Assembly: GCA_964410485.1 (NCBI GenBank)
Contig: CAYPHJ010000011.1
Coordinates: forward strand, 1 to 64,000
Length of the DNA stretch: 64,000 nucleotides
From: CAYPHJ01 sp964410485
GTDB lineage: Bacteria > Desulfobacterota > Binatia > UBA9968
Direction of reading: 5' to 3'
Position numbers and translations under genes: made by a program. Under the pieces are notes generated by a model. It was not told where the DNA came from. It did not search any database and was given only the letters and a program-made list of their open reading frames with translations. How positions within the stretch are numbered: position 1 is the stretch's first letter; every line of letters begins with the position of its first letter. This document shows positions 9,211 to 17,112 of this stretch, one piece after another.

Positions 9211-9299
9211 TGTCATTCTGAGGCCCTGGCCGAAGAATCTGTTTTTGTTTTGCTGGTCAGAAAAGCATAAACAGATGCTTCACGGGGTTCAGCATGACA
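9211..9299 (+). repeat. Palindromic element T2
   Basis: Second copy of the TGTCATTCTGAGG...CAGCATGACA element, same orientation as T1, in the 343-bp spacer between the dioxygenase and hyuA. The rest of the spacer is heptad tracts. Confidence 0.8.
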
Positions 9300-9306
9300 G
9301 TAGCGC

Positions 9307-9370
9307 CTCGATCTTCCATTCTCCATCCTCTGCCGATCTTTCTTCCCAACCTCGAACATCGAACCTCGAA
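9307..9370 (+). repeat. Heptad tracts (CTCCATC type, CCTCGAA type)
   Basis: 9307-9334 holds ctcgatc, ttccatt, ctccatc, ctctgcc; 9350-9370 holds cctcgaa, catcgaa, cctcgaa. They sit between T2 and the hyuA ribosome-binding site. Confidence 0.65.
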
Positions 9371-9455
9371 CTTTCTCCCTGCGGTTTTTCGACAGCTTGA
9401 CTTCCCTTCCTGCCTCTCATATGGACTCTGAAGATCTTCTCCGGGGAGGAACATT

Positions 9456-11567
9456 ATGGCGGCGAACAAGAACTACATTATCGGCGTCGACACCGGGGGA
9501 ACCTTCACAGACGTTGTCGTCATGAGCGCCGGTGGACAAGTATGGACGGCCAAAGCTTCGACCACGCCGGACGATTTTTCACGCGGTGTCATGGACGCGG
9601 TTGAAGAAGCCGCTCGCGTTATCGGGATCAACAGCGGGGAATTGCTCGGCCGCACGACCCTGTTCAAGCACGGCAGCACGGTGGCCACCAACGCGCTGAT
9701 TACAAAAAGCGGCGTCAGAGCCGGTTTCATCACGACGAAGGGTTTCGAAGATACCACCGAGATCATGCGCGCCATTGGGCGTGTCGACGGCCTGTCGGCC
9801 GAAGAAATCAAGCACGTGACCTGGGTGACCAAGCCGGAACCATTGGTGCCGCGGGAACGTGTGATTGGCGTGCGCGAACGTATCGATTACGAAGGCAACG
9901 AGGTCGTTCCGCTCAACTGGGACGATGTCATGGCCGCCATCCGGCGCCTGATCGAAGAAGACAAAGTGGAAGCCATCGCGGTAAGTCTGATGCACGCGTG
10001 GGCGAACCCACGGCACGAAGAAGAGATCCGCGCACTTACCGCTGAAGCCGATCCGCAGCGAAAAGTCTACTGGTCTTTCGGCAGCTCACTCTCCCAAGTG
10101 GCCGGCGAATACGCGCGTGCCAACACGGCCATCCTGAACAGTTATCTGGGACCGACGGTCGAGCGGTATCTGAAAGGACTGGAAACAAAGCTCAAGCGGG
10201 GTGGGCTCAAAGGACCGCTGCTGGTCATGCAGGGAAATGGCGGCGTCGCGCACCGCGAACACGTGAGCGCCATTGCCAATCTTCAATCCGGACCGGCGGG
10301 TGGCATGATTGCTTCCGCATATGTCGCCGGTCTGCTCAAAGACAAAAACGTCATCACCACCGATATGGGCGGGACGAGTTTCGATGTCGGCCTGATTACG
10401 GAAGGTTACTGGCATTATGCTCAGGAGCCTATCGTGGAGCGCTTCCGTATGCTGCAGCCGATCATCGACATCGAATCTATCGGTGCGGGCGGCGGCACCA
10501 TCGCGCAGGTGGAGCCGGAGACTGGAAGATTGCTCGTCGGGCCGAAAAGCGCAGGAGCCAGCCCCGGCCCGGTTTGTTATGACGCAGGAGGGGTTGAAGT
10601 AACTGTCACGGATGCGGATCTCGCTCTTGGCATTATAGATCCGAACTACTTTCTCGGCGGCAGAAAGGCGTTGAATAAGGACAAGGCAATTGCGGTCATC
10701 GAAGAAAAAATTGCCCAGCCGTTGAAACTCACGGTGCATGAAGCCGCGGCGGGAATCTACGACATCGTCAACAGCAAGATGTCAGACCTCATACGGCGTC
10801 AAGTGGTGCGCACCGGCTACCTGCCAGAAGAGTTTGTCATCTACGCGTTTGGGGGCGCCGGTCCCGTCCACGCATCTGGATTCGCTGCCGAGCTGGGAAT
10901 TAGACAGATTTACGTCTTTGCAACGTCCCCCGTCTTTTCCGCATTCGGTGCCGCCGCGGCCGATGTCATTCACACAAAAGTAATGAGCTGCCAGTACATC
11001 CTGCCGGCGGATCCGGCTGTGATCAACCAGCGGCTCGAGTCCATTGAAGCGGCCATGAAGCCGGCAATGACAAGTCAAGGTTTCAAGGCCAACCAGGTTC
11101 AATTCCGCCGTTTTTTCACCATGCGCTACAGGCGCCAGACGGCCGGCGTGGAGCTGCCGGTCACCTGGGACCGCTTCAATGCCAAGCGAATGACGGAAAT
11201 ACACGAAGTCTTCGAGAAAAAGTACGAAGAGCTCTACGGCACGGGAGCGGGTTATACAAAAGCGGGAATCGAGATCAGCGAAATCAGGGTTGACGCCGTA
11301 GGCCCGGTTGCGAAGCCTCGGATCGAGCGCCGGCGAGCCAAAAAGGGCACCGCCACCACCGCCCGTAAAGGTAGACGCAGAATTTTCTTCACGCGTCCGG
11401 AACGTCGCTTCATCGACGCGCAGGTGTACGACTATACGCGTCTTCGCGTGGGAACTCGCATTCACGGACCTGCCGTAATCGAACTCCCTTTCACAACAAC
11501 GCTTGTGCCTCCGGATTACCGCGTTACCATGGATGATTACGCAAATCTGGTGATGGAACTAAGATAG
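9456..11567 (+). CDS. hyuA: Hydantoinase/oxoprolinase subunit A (HyuA)
   Basis: A 703-aa HyuA/HydA family ATPase subunit (N-methylhydantoinase, 5-oxoprolinase or acetone carboxylase beta type) that activates the substrate with ATP. The N-terminal ASKHA phosphate-binding motif is VDTGGTFTDVVV (residues about 9-20), followed by HGSTVATNALI, TTDMGGTSFDVGLI and IESIGAGGGTIA in the middle and YAFGGAGPVHA. ATG 9456 follows GGGGAGGA. It is followed 184 bp later by its hyuB partner. The substrate is not resolved by sequence; the partner's zinc-ribbon tail points towards the acetone/acetophenone carboxylase side. Confidence 0.9.
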   Translation: MAANKNYIIGVDTGGTFTDVVVMSAGGQVWTAKASTTPDDFSRGVMDAVEEAARVIGINSGELLGRTTLFKHGSTVATNALITKSGVRAGFITTKGFEDTTEIMRAIGRVDGLSAEEIKHVTWVTKPEPLVPRERVIGVRERIDYEGNEVVPLNWDDVMAAIRRLIEEDKVEAIAVSLMHAWANPRHEEEIRALTAEADPQRKVYWSFGSSLSQVAGEYARANTAILNSYLGPTVERYLKGLETKLKRGGLKGPLLVMQGNGGVAHREHVSAIANLQSGPAGGMIASAYVAGLLKDKNVITTDMGGTSFDVGLITEGYWHYAQEPIVERFRMLQPIIDIESIGAGGGTIAQVEPETGRLLVGPKSAGASPGPVCYDAGGVEVTVTDADLALGIIDPNYFLGGRKALNKDKAIAVIEEKIAQPLKLTVHEAAAGIYDIVNSKMSDLIRRQVVRTGYLPEEFVIYAFGGAGPVHASGFAAELGIRQIYVFATSPVFSAFGAAAADVIHTKVMSCQYILPADPAVINQRLESIEAAMKPAMTSQGFKANQVQFRRFFTMRYRRQTAGVELPVTWDRFNAKRMTEIHEVFEKKYEELYGTGAGYTKAGIEISEIRVDAVGPVAKPRIERRRAKKGTATTARKGRRRIFFTRPERRFIDAQVYDYTRLRVGTRIHGPAVIELPFTTTLVPPDYRVTMDDYANLVMELR

Positions 11568-11574
11568 GAAAAAG

Positions 11575-11598
11575 ATTGGAGTGCTGGAGTATTGGAAG
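11575..11598 (+). repeat. Octad tract (ATTGGAGT type)
   Basis: Three 8-mers, attggagt, gctggagt, attggaag, just after hyuA and before the T3 element. Confidence 0.6.
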
Positions 11599-11602
11599 CC
11601 GT

Positions 11603-11695
11603 TGTCATTCTGAGGCCGAAGCCGAAGAATCTGCTTTTATTAGCCGGAGAATGAAAAAAGTATAAAGCAGATGCTTCACTGCGTTCAGCATGACA
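11603..11695 (+). repeat. Palindromic element T3
   Basis: Third TGTCATTCTGAGG...CAGCATGACA copy, in the hyuA-hyuB spacer. It is followed at 11704-11731 by a heptad tract (gcgatac, tctatcc, tcgatcc, tcctttt). Confidence 0.8.
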
Positions 11696-11751
11696 TAAGC
11701 GCCGCGATACTCTATCCTCGATCCTCCTTTTTAGCGGCTTTTGAGGTGTAC

Positions 11752-13986
11752 ATGAAGAAGCAGAAAAGGAAAAACCAGACAATCGATCCGGTGCGCTACG
11801 AGATGTTTTTCCATCGCTTGTGGGCGACTGGAGAAGAGGGCCGAATGACGCTGCAGCGCGTCACTGCGTCTCCCATCGTGTCACAAGGCGGCGAATGCAT
11901 GAGCTCCTTCTATGATGAAAGAGGCACTATGGTGCTGGCCTGCTCCGGCCATTTGCGCTTCGCGGCCGCGACCTCAGACGCCATCAAAAGCCTCATTCAT
12001 CGGTTCGAAAAATCGCCGGGGTTCCATGACGGCGACCAGTTTTTCTTTAATGATCCTTACGTGGCCGGCTCGCACACCTACGACATGATGATCATCAAAC
12101 CCATTTTTCATCGCGGCGAACTGATCGCGTGGACGGCAACCAGCACGCACACTGCGGACACCGGCGGCGTCCTTCGTGGGGGAGCCTATGAAATTTTCCA
12201 CGAAGGTATCTGCATTCCTGGACTGAAAATCGTCGAGAAGGGCGAGTTCCGGGAAGATGTCTTTTCGACACTGACCGGAATGTGCCGCGATCCACAGTAC
12301 GTTGGCCTCGATTTAAAGGCGATGATTGCCGGCAACAATGTCTGTGCCAGGCGCTATCTCGGCTTGGTGGAAAAATTTGGTCTCCAGTTTGTACAGCAGG
12401 CCGGCAAAAAGATGATCGCGGACTCCGAGGCAAAGGCGCGCGCAAAACTGAGTTTGATGCCCGACGGCACCTGGGTCACGCGCCAGTACGTGACTACCTT
12501 GGATCGCAAGACTCGCAAATCCGTCGCGCAGCAACTCTTCTGCACCATGACGAAAAGGCGCGACGAACTCCGTTTTGACTTCACCGGCACCAGCCCGCAA
12601 ACCGACACCGATCACAACTCGACTCTTCCCAGCACGGCGGCGCATATCGCTCTGGCGCTAACCAACACACTGTTCTGGGACGTGCCCTGGAGCGACGGCA
12701 AAATGCGCCCGGTCAAAATCGATGTGCCCGAAGGCACCATCCTCAATTGCAAATACCCGGCCGCCTGCGGTGCCGCGCCGCGCATCGGCAATGTTTTGGT
12801 CTCTACTGTCTGCGAAGGTGTGGCAAAGATGATCTATGCCTCGGGACGCTACGAAGATGTCAACGCCTCGACTACCGGCAATTTGGAATTTGTCGGCGGG
12901 CCCGGATATTTCTACGGCGGGCGAACACGAGCCGGCATCCCGGTTGCGCAGGGCCTGTACGACATTCATGGCGCCGGCATGGGCGCCTCCCCCGGTCGAG
13001 ACGGCGTCAATACCGGCGGTCACATGAACATTCCGTCAGCCGGGATCAGCGATGTGGAACGAATCGAGATGCAATATCCATTCTTGTACTTTGCGCGGTC
13101 ACACAACCGCGACGGGAGTGGCTTTGGCCAATATCGCGGCGGACTGGGCAGCTACCGTATTTACCTCATATACGGCTCGAATGATTGCAGCGTCGATTAT
13201 AAACCCTATGGAGGGGTGGCGCAGGGCGGTTTTGGTTTAAGCGGCGGCTATCCGACAGGCATCAGCGCCAATCGGATAATGATCGAGGCCGGACTGGAAA
13301 TGCTTGAGCGCGTAAGGGAAGGAGAATACCCGACCGGCCAAGCTATGCGAAATGGGGAGTGGGGAAAGCCCTTTCTTCCCGCCGGCGTGCCTGAAAGAAT
13401 TCCACTACCCGAAGGAAGCCTGCTGGTCGATTACGTCGCGGGCGGGGGCGGCTTTGGCGATCCCATCGATCGCGCGCCGCAAGCTGTGCTGAAAGATTTT
13501 GGCCGTGGCTGGGTGAGCCGCGAGGTCGCCGAGCGGGTTTACGGCGTCATTCTAGATCGGAGCGGCAGCAGCGCCGAGGCCGCAGCGACGGACGAACGAC
13601 GGCGCGAAATCCGCGAATTGCGCAAGCAAAGCGCCGCGCCGGTTTCGGGCAAAACAAGCAGCATCTCCGCGGACGAGTCAAACGGTTGGCGGCAAGTTCT
13701 GCGTTTTCACGCGAGCCTGGAAGTGAGCGCGAATGGCAAAGAGCGCGCCATCCGTTGTAGCCGCTGCGGCCATTTGTTCTGCAAGGCGAGCGAAAACTAC
13801 AAACTTTACGCGCTCCACCGTTCGCCGCATTTGAAAGAAATTATGCCACCGCTGCCCACGGGTGAACCTTACATCGGTGAGTACCACGAGTATTTTTGTC
13901 CGGGTTGCGCCACTCAACTGCAGGTGGATCTCTTTTGCCCGCCGCTAGGCGGTGACCCAATCTTGTGGGATACACGAATTGAATAA
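11752..13986 (+). CDS. hyuB: Hydantoinase subunit B (HyuB) with C-terminal zinc-ribbon domain
   Basis: A 744-aa catalytic partner of HyuA. HyuB motifs include MSSFYDERG near residue 50, FFFNDPYVAGSHTYDMM, WTATSTHTADTGG (metal-binding His region), FDFTGTSPQTD, and the terminal PAGGGGFGDP-type VAGGGGFGDPIDR. Beyond the usual end, residues about 660-744 add a domain with CSRCGHLFC and, later, CPGCATQL, resembling the small zinc-binding gamma subunit of acetone carboxylases. ATG 11752 is chosen because upstream in-frame codons run through repeat DNA. With HyuA it would form an ATP-dependent amide hydrolase or ketone carboxylase complex; the fusion favours the carboxylase type, which is an inference. 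Confidence 0.85.
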   Translation: MKKQKRKNQTIDPVRYEMFFHRLWATGEEGRMTLQRVTASPIVSQGGECMSSFYDERGTMVLACSGHLRFAAATSDAIKSLIHRFEKSPGFHDGDQFFFNDPYVAGSHTYDMMIIKPIFHRGELIAWTATSTHTADTGGVLRGGAYEIFHEGICIPGLKIVEKGEFREDVFSTLTGMCRDPQYVGLDLKAMIAGNNVCARRYLGLVEKFGLQFVQQAGKKMIADSEAKARAKLSLMPDGTWVTRQYVTTLDRKTRKSVAQQLFCTMTKRRDELRFDFTGTSPQTDTDHNSTLPSTAAHIALALTNTLFWDVPWSDGKMRPVKIDVPEGTILNCKYPAACGAAPRIGNVLVSTVCEGVAKMIYASGRYEDVNASTTGNLEFVGGPGYFYGGRTRAGIPVAQGLYDIHGAGMGASPGRDGVNTGGHMNIPSAGISDVERIEMQYPFLYFARSHNRDGSGFGQYRGGLGSYRIYLIYGSNDCSVDYKPYGGVAQGGFGLSGGYPTGISANRIMIEAGLEMLERVREGEYPTGQAMRNGEWGKPFLPAGVPERIPLPEGSLLVDYVAGGGGFGDPIDRAPQAVLKDFGRGWVSREVAERVYGVILDRSGSSAEAAATDERRREIRELRKQSAAPVSGKTSSISADESNGWRQVLRFHASLEVSANGKERAIRCSRCGHLFCKASENYKLYALHRSPHLKEIMPPLPTGEPYIGEYHEYFCPGCATQLQVDLFCPPLGGDPILWDTRIE

Positions 13987-14035
13987 CAGGAGTTCACTGG
14001 GTGAATTCGACGGAGAAACCGTCCTTTGAAAAATT

Positions 14036-14097
14036 ACCCTCACCCGCCTTTGAAAGCGTGCGTGAAATTCCCTCGCCCCGTGGGAAAGGGTGAGGGT
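14036..14097. repeat. Palindrome with ACCCTCACCC/GGGTGAGGGT ends
   Basis: A 62-bp inverted repeat immediately 3' of hyuB. The arms ACCCTCACCC and GGGTGAGGGT are perfect complements. Could act as a 3' stem-loop. It opens a 675-bp spacer that otherwise holds R2 and T4. Confidence 0.7.
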
Positions 14098-14181
14098 TCA
14101 TTCATTTTCATTCTCTGCGTAAGCTCTGGATCACTTCTTCGAAAGCGGGTTTGGGGTGGCGCGATATTATTCTTGTGCCTT

Positions 14182-14314
14182 AGCAAGCTGCTGAAAAAGT
14201 TGGATTCATGCTTCGCCAAGCTCAGCACGAACGGAAAATCTGCACGTTTTCAAGCATCCCTTCGTTCGCCTTGAGACTGTCGAAGGTAGACGAAGGGTTT
14301 TTCAGCAGCCTGCT
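14182..14314. repeat. Palindromic element R2
   Basis: A diverged relative of R1, with ends AGCAAGCTGCTGAAAAA and TTTTTCAGCAGCCTGCT and internal CTCAGCACGAACGG mirrored by TTCGTTCGCCTTGAG. Confidence 0.8.
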
Positions 14315-14324
14315 GGACACCGGC

Positions 14325-14445
14325 TGTCATTCTGAGGAGCGCCGCGACGAAGAATCTGCTTTTTTCTTCGAAACGGAACAAGAAACATAAAAGCAGATCC
14401 TTCACGGAGTTTATCCTGAGCTTTGTCGGAGGGTTCAGGATGACA
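14325..14445 (+). repeat. Palindromic element T4
   Basis: A longer T copy, TGTCATTCTGAGG...GGATGACA, with an extra internal CCTGAGCTTTGTCGGAGG. It lies 10 bp after R2. Confidence 0.75.
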
Positions 14446-14661
14446 GTCCTGCGGTGGGACAGATGACAATCGTGAGGGTACTTTCATCGTGTGTGGGCGA
14501 GCGCGTAAGCTCTGGATCACTTCGGGTGAACTCTCACTTCCGTGCTTCTTTTTGCGGCTTCGCCGCGCTAGGCGCTTTGCAGTGAGATCCTGTTTTACCG
14601 TTTCGCTTGACAGCCGGACAGCGCTGAACTATCTGTCCATGAACGGCAGAAGGATGTTTCG

Positions 14662-15855
14662 ATGGGCTTAAGAGGAAAGACCGCCATCGTTGGCATCGGC
14701 GAGACTCCAGTCGATCGGCTGGGAAGCAAGCCCGGAGAGCCGCGAAAATCCACCGCTGAGTATTTGGCATGGGCCGCGCGCCTCGCCATGGAAGACGCCG
14801 GGCTGAAGAAAAAGGATTTTGACGGGCAAGGGCTGGCCGCCATCTATACGACTAACCACTCCCAGCCTTTTTGGCCCGAGGAGGTCGCGGCAATTCTGGG
14901 AGTTACTCCCGGTGTTTCGCTCGCCGGCGGAAACGGCGGCGCGAGTTCGGTGTCTTTGCTCGGACACGCGGCCGCCACAATTGTTGCCGGACTGTGCGAT
15001 CTCGTTTTGGTCGTTGCTGCCGCTGCGCCGTTCAGCGAACGCGGCGCTCACCGCGGCACCCCTGCCGATACCCGTGATTACGAAATGCCCTTCGGCGTAA
15101 TGGGACCGAACTGCAAAATTTCTTTTGTTATGCAGCGGTACATGTACGAATCAGGAATGACCGTAGAGCATTTCGGTAAGATCGCCGTCACCGGACGATA
15201 CCATGCTTCGCTAAACCCGAACGCCTATTTGAAAAAGCCCATCACCATTGAAGATTACAAGAGTTCCCGGCTGATCTCGGACCCCATCCGCCTGTTCGAC
15301 TGCGTCATGCCAGCCAACGGCGGCAAAGCCTATATTGTGGCGTCGGGGGAACGTGCCGAACACATGCGCGCGCGCCCGGCGTATTTGCTCGGTTGGGGAG
15401 AGTGCAACAACGCCAGCTACGGACCGCGTTACCGGGCTAACCCGCTCATCACCGGCATTACGGAAGCGGGCAAACGAGCCTTTACGATGGCGGGAGTAAG
15501 CTACAGAGATATCGGTTGCCTCAATCTCTATGACGATTACATTCCCGTGGTCATGATCCAGATAGAAGATCTCGGTTTCTGCCGCAGAAACGACAAAGAC
15601 TTTTTTGAGAGAACGGACTTCACGTTCAAAGGCGACCTACCTATTCAGACCAGCGGCGGCATGATCAATTGCGGGCAGCCTTCGACTACCGGCGGAATGC
15701 TTCACGTCATTGAGACCGTGCGGCAGTTGCGCGGGGAAGGCGGGGAGCGCCAGGTGCCCAATGTTAGAGCGGGGCTTTGCACCGGCGTCGGGGCCGTCAA
15801 TTATGGAAAGAATTTCGGCTGCACGGCCGCAGCGATCTTAGGGACAGAGCCGTGA
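14662..15855 (+). CDS. Thiolase-fold lipid-transfer/aldolase-like protein
   Basis: A 397-aa SCP2-type thiolase-fold protein. It starts with GKTAIVGIGETPVDRLG and has TAEYLAWAARLAMEDAGL, DIGCLNLYDDYIPVVMIQIEDLGFC and a glycine-rich tail. Where catalytic thiolases carry the nucleophilic Cys, this protein reads GGNGGASS (residues 89-96) with no Cys, as in Ltp2-type retro-aldolases that need a DUF35 partner. The next gene is exactly such a DUF35 protein, 71 bp downstream. I infer an aldolase or acyl-CoA side-chain lyase complex rather than a true thiolase. ATG 14662 fits the family N-terminus. Confidence 0.8.
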   Translation: MGLRGKTAIVGIGETPVDRLGSKPGEPRKSTAEYLAWAARLAMEDAGLKKKDFDGQGLAAIYTTNHSQPFWPEEVAAILGVTPGVSLAGGNGGASSVSLLGHAAATIVAGLCDLVLVVAAAAPFSERGAHRGTPADTRDYEMPFGVMGPNCKISFVMQRYMYESGMTVEHFGKIAVTGRYHASLNPNAYLKKPITIEDYKSSRLISDPIRLFDCVMPANGGKAYIVASGERAEHMRARPAYLLGWGECNNASYGPRYRANPLITGITEAGKRAFTMAGVSYRDIGCLNLYDDYIPVVMIQIEDLGFCRRNDKDFFERTDFTFKGDLPIQTSGGMINCGQPSTTGGMLHVIETVRQLRGEGGERQVPNVRAGLCTGVGAVNYGKNFGCTAAAILGTEP

Positions 15856-15888
15856 CTCGTGTTCGTGTTTCGTGCTTCGAATTTTGTG
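15854..15888 (+). repeat. Heptad tract (TTCGTG type)
   Basis: Five 7-mers (gactcgt, gttcgtg, tttcgtg, cttcgaa, ttttgtg) fill half of the 71-bp gap between the thiolase-fold gene and its DUF35 partner, overlapping the stop codon of the former. Confidence 0.65.
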
Positions 15889-15926
15889 ATTCCTTCACTA
15901 CGAATTCGTTAAAGTAAGAGCGAAAA

Positions 15927-16361
15927 ATGGCTGAAGAGACCACACCCAAAAAACCGCTTCCTGAGATTACTCCGGTCAACCAACCTTTCTGGGACGGAGC
16001 CAAAGCCGGCAAGCTAATGATGCAGCGCTGCAAGCATTGTGAGTCATGGGTCTTTTGCCCCCGCCCGATTTGTGTCGAATGCAACAGCGACGACCTCGAA
16101 TGGGTGACGATGAGTGGCAAAGGCACGGTCTTTTCCTTTACTATAATCCGCGAAATAGTCGGACACGCGCTGCGCGGCTTCGCGCCGGACATTCCTTACG
16201 TGACCGCCTGGATCGATCTAGATGAGGGACCACGATTCTGCAGCAACGTTACCGGTTGCTCTATCGAAAGCGTGTCCATCGGCATGCGTGTAGAGGTGGT
16301 TTTCGAGGCTGCCGAAGAGGGTATAGTGCTGCCGAAGTTCAAACCTTCTCAATCAGGCTAG
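15927..16361 (+). CDS. DUF35 zinc-ribbon/OB-fold protein
   Basis: A 144-aa member of the DUF35/DUF35_N family (ChsH2-like), the obligate small partner of SCP2-thiolase-fold aldolases and thiolases. The N-terminal rubredoxin-like ribbon has CKHC at about residues 32-35 and a second pair CVEC at about 48-51. The OB-fold follows, with KGTVFSFTII and PYVTAWIDLDEGPRF. ATG 15927 is the only sensible start. The order thiolase-fold then DUF35 matches the known pairing. Confidence 0.85.
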   Translation: MAEETTPKKPLPEITPVNQPFWDGAKAGKLMMQRCKHCESWVFCPRPICVECNSDDLEWVTMSGKGTVFSFTIIREIVGHALRGFAPDIPYVTAWIDLDEGPRFCSNVTGCSIESVSIGMRVEVVFEAAEEGIVLPKFKPSQSG

Positions 16362-16366
16362 AGCAC

Positions 16367-16401
16367 CGTTCGTGATCCGTCGTTCGTGTCTCGTGTTCGT
16401 C
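16367..16401 (+). repeat. Heptad tract (CGTTCGT type)
   Basis: Five 7-mers (cgttcgt, gatccgt, cgttcgt, gtctcgt, gttcgtc), followed by the opposite-strand type (acaacga, gcacgag). Same family as 15854-15888. Confidence 0.65.
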
Positions 16402-16470
16402 ACAACGAGCACGAGCGCGATGCTAAACCTTTTGGACCGGCTTGAACAAATCCAGTCGAAAGAAAGAATC

Positions 16471-17034
16471 ATGAAAAAATTAATAGCCTTGTTTGTCGTG
16501 AGCGGCATGGCACTGGGAGCGCTAATTTTCCTTACCCAACCGTCCATAACCGGGGTCAGCCGGGCTGTTCCTGGTCTGACCCTCACGCCCGGCGACACCA
16601 TAAAGGACGGCGCGCTTGTCTCCATCGAATATACGCTCCGGGATGAAAAGGGAGAGATCATCGAATCGAATGCCGGCCAAACGCCGATGAGCTACATCCA
16701 CGGCGCTGGACAAATTGTCCCGGGACTGGAACGGGAATTAGCGGGCCTTAAAGTCGGTGCGACAAAAACCGTGAGCGTGGCGCCCGAGGACGGCTATGGT
16801 CCCGTGGACCCGCAGGGGTTTCAAGAGATTCCCCGGGATAGAATTCCGCTGGAAGCTCAAGAACCCGGTGCCATGCTCATGACCCAGGGACCGCAAGGAC
16901 AGCCTATTCCGATACGAATTCACGAGGTGAAGGAAAACACGGTGGTCGTCGACCTCAATCACCCGCTGGCGGGAAAGACGCTCAACTTCGAGGTGCGGGT
17001 AGTCGACATCCAGGCACCTTTAGGACCCAGGTAA
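16471..17034 (+). CDS. FKBP-type peptidyl-prolyl isomerase, exported
   Basis: A 187-aa SlyD-like FKBP. Residues 1-30 are a signal peptide or anchor (MKKLIALFVVSGMALGALIF). The FKBP half-domain follows with YIHGAGQIVPGLERELAGLKVG and AYGPVDP-type EDGYGPVDP, then an inserted IF-like domain (RIHEVKENTVVVDLNHPLAGKTL). It would catalyse proline isomerisation and chaperone proteins in the periplasm. ATG 16471 is chosen because longer forms pass through heptad repeats. A close paralogue lies at 20011. Confidence 0.85.
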   Translation: MKKLIALFVVSGMALGALIFLTQPSITGVSRAVPGLTLTPGDTIKDGALVSIEYTLRDEKGEIIESNAGQTPMSYIHGAGQIVPGLERELAGLKVGATKTVSVAPEDGYGPVDPQGFQEIPRDRIPLEAQEPGAMLMTQGPQGQPIPIRIHEVKENTVVVDLNHPLAGKTLNFEVRVVDIQAPLGPR

Positions 17035-17044
17035 AATCCTACAC

Positions 17045-17100
17045 TAATGGAGTGATGGTTCTAAAACCCAATACTCCAGTACTCCCACACTCCAGCACTC
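17045..17100 (+). repeat. Octad tract (CAGTACTC type) with inverted partner
   Basis: Four exact 8-mers at 17069-17100 (caatactc, cagtactc, ccacactc, cagcactc), preceded at 17045-17060 by the opposite-strand type (taatggag, tgatggtt). They fill the FKBP-MFS spacer. Confidence 0.7.
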
Positions 17101-17112
17101 ACTTTCTTGATC

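Larger units (their letters stand above)
14117..14523 (+). repeat. 21-bp direct repeats flanking R2 and T4
   Basis: GCGTAAGCTCTGGATCACTT(C) occurs at 14117-14137 and again at 14503-14523. Between them lie R2 and T4. The pair either marks an insertion boundary or is another repeat family. Confidence 0.6.

Noticed and set aside
9196..9215. TGGCACG resembling a sigma-54 -24 box
   Set aside because: No TTGC at the -12 position (reads GATTGTC), and it runs into element T2.
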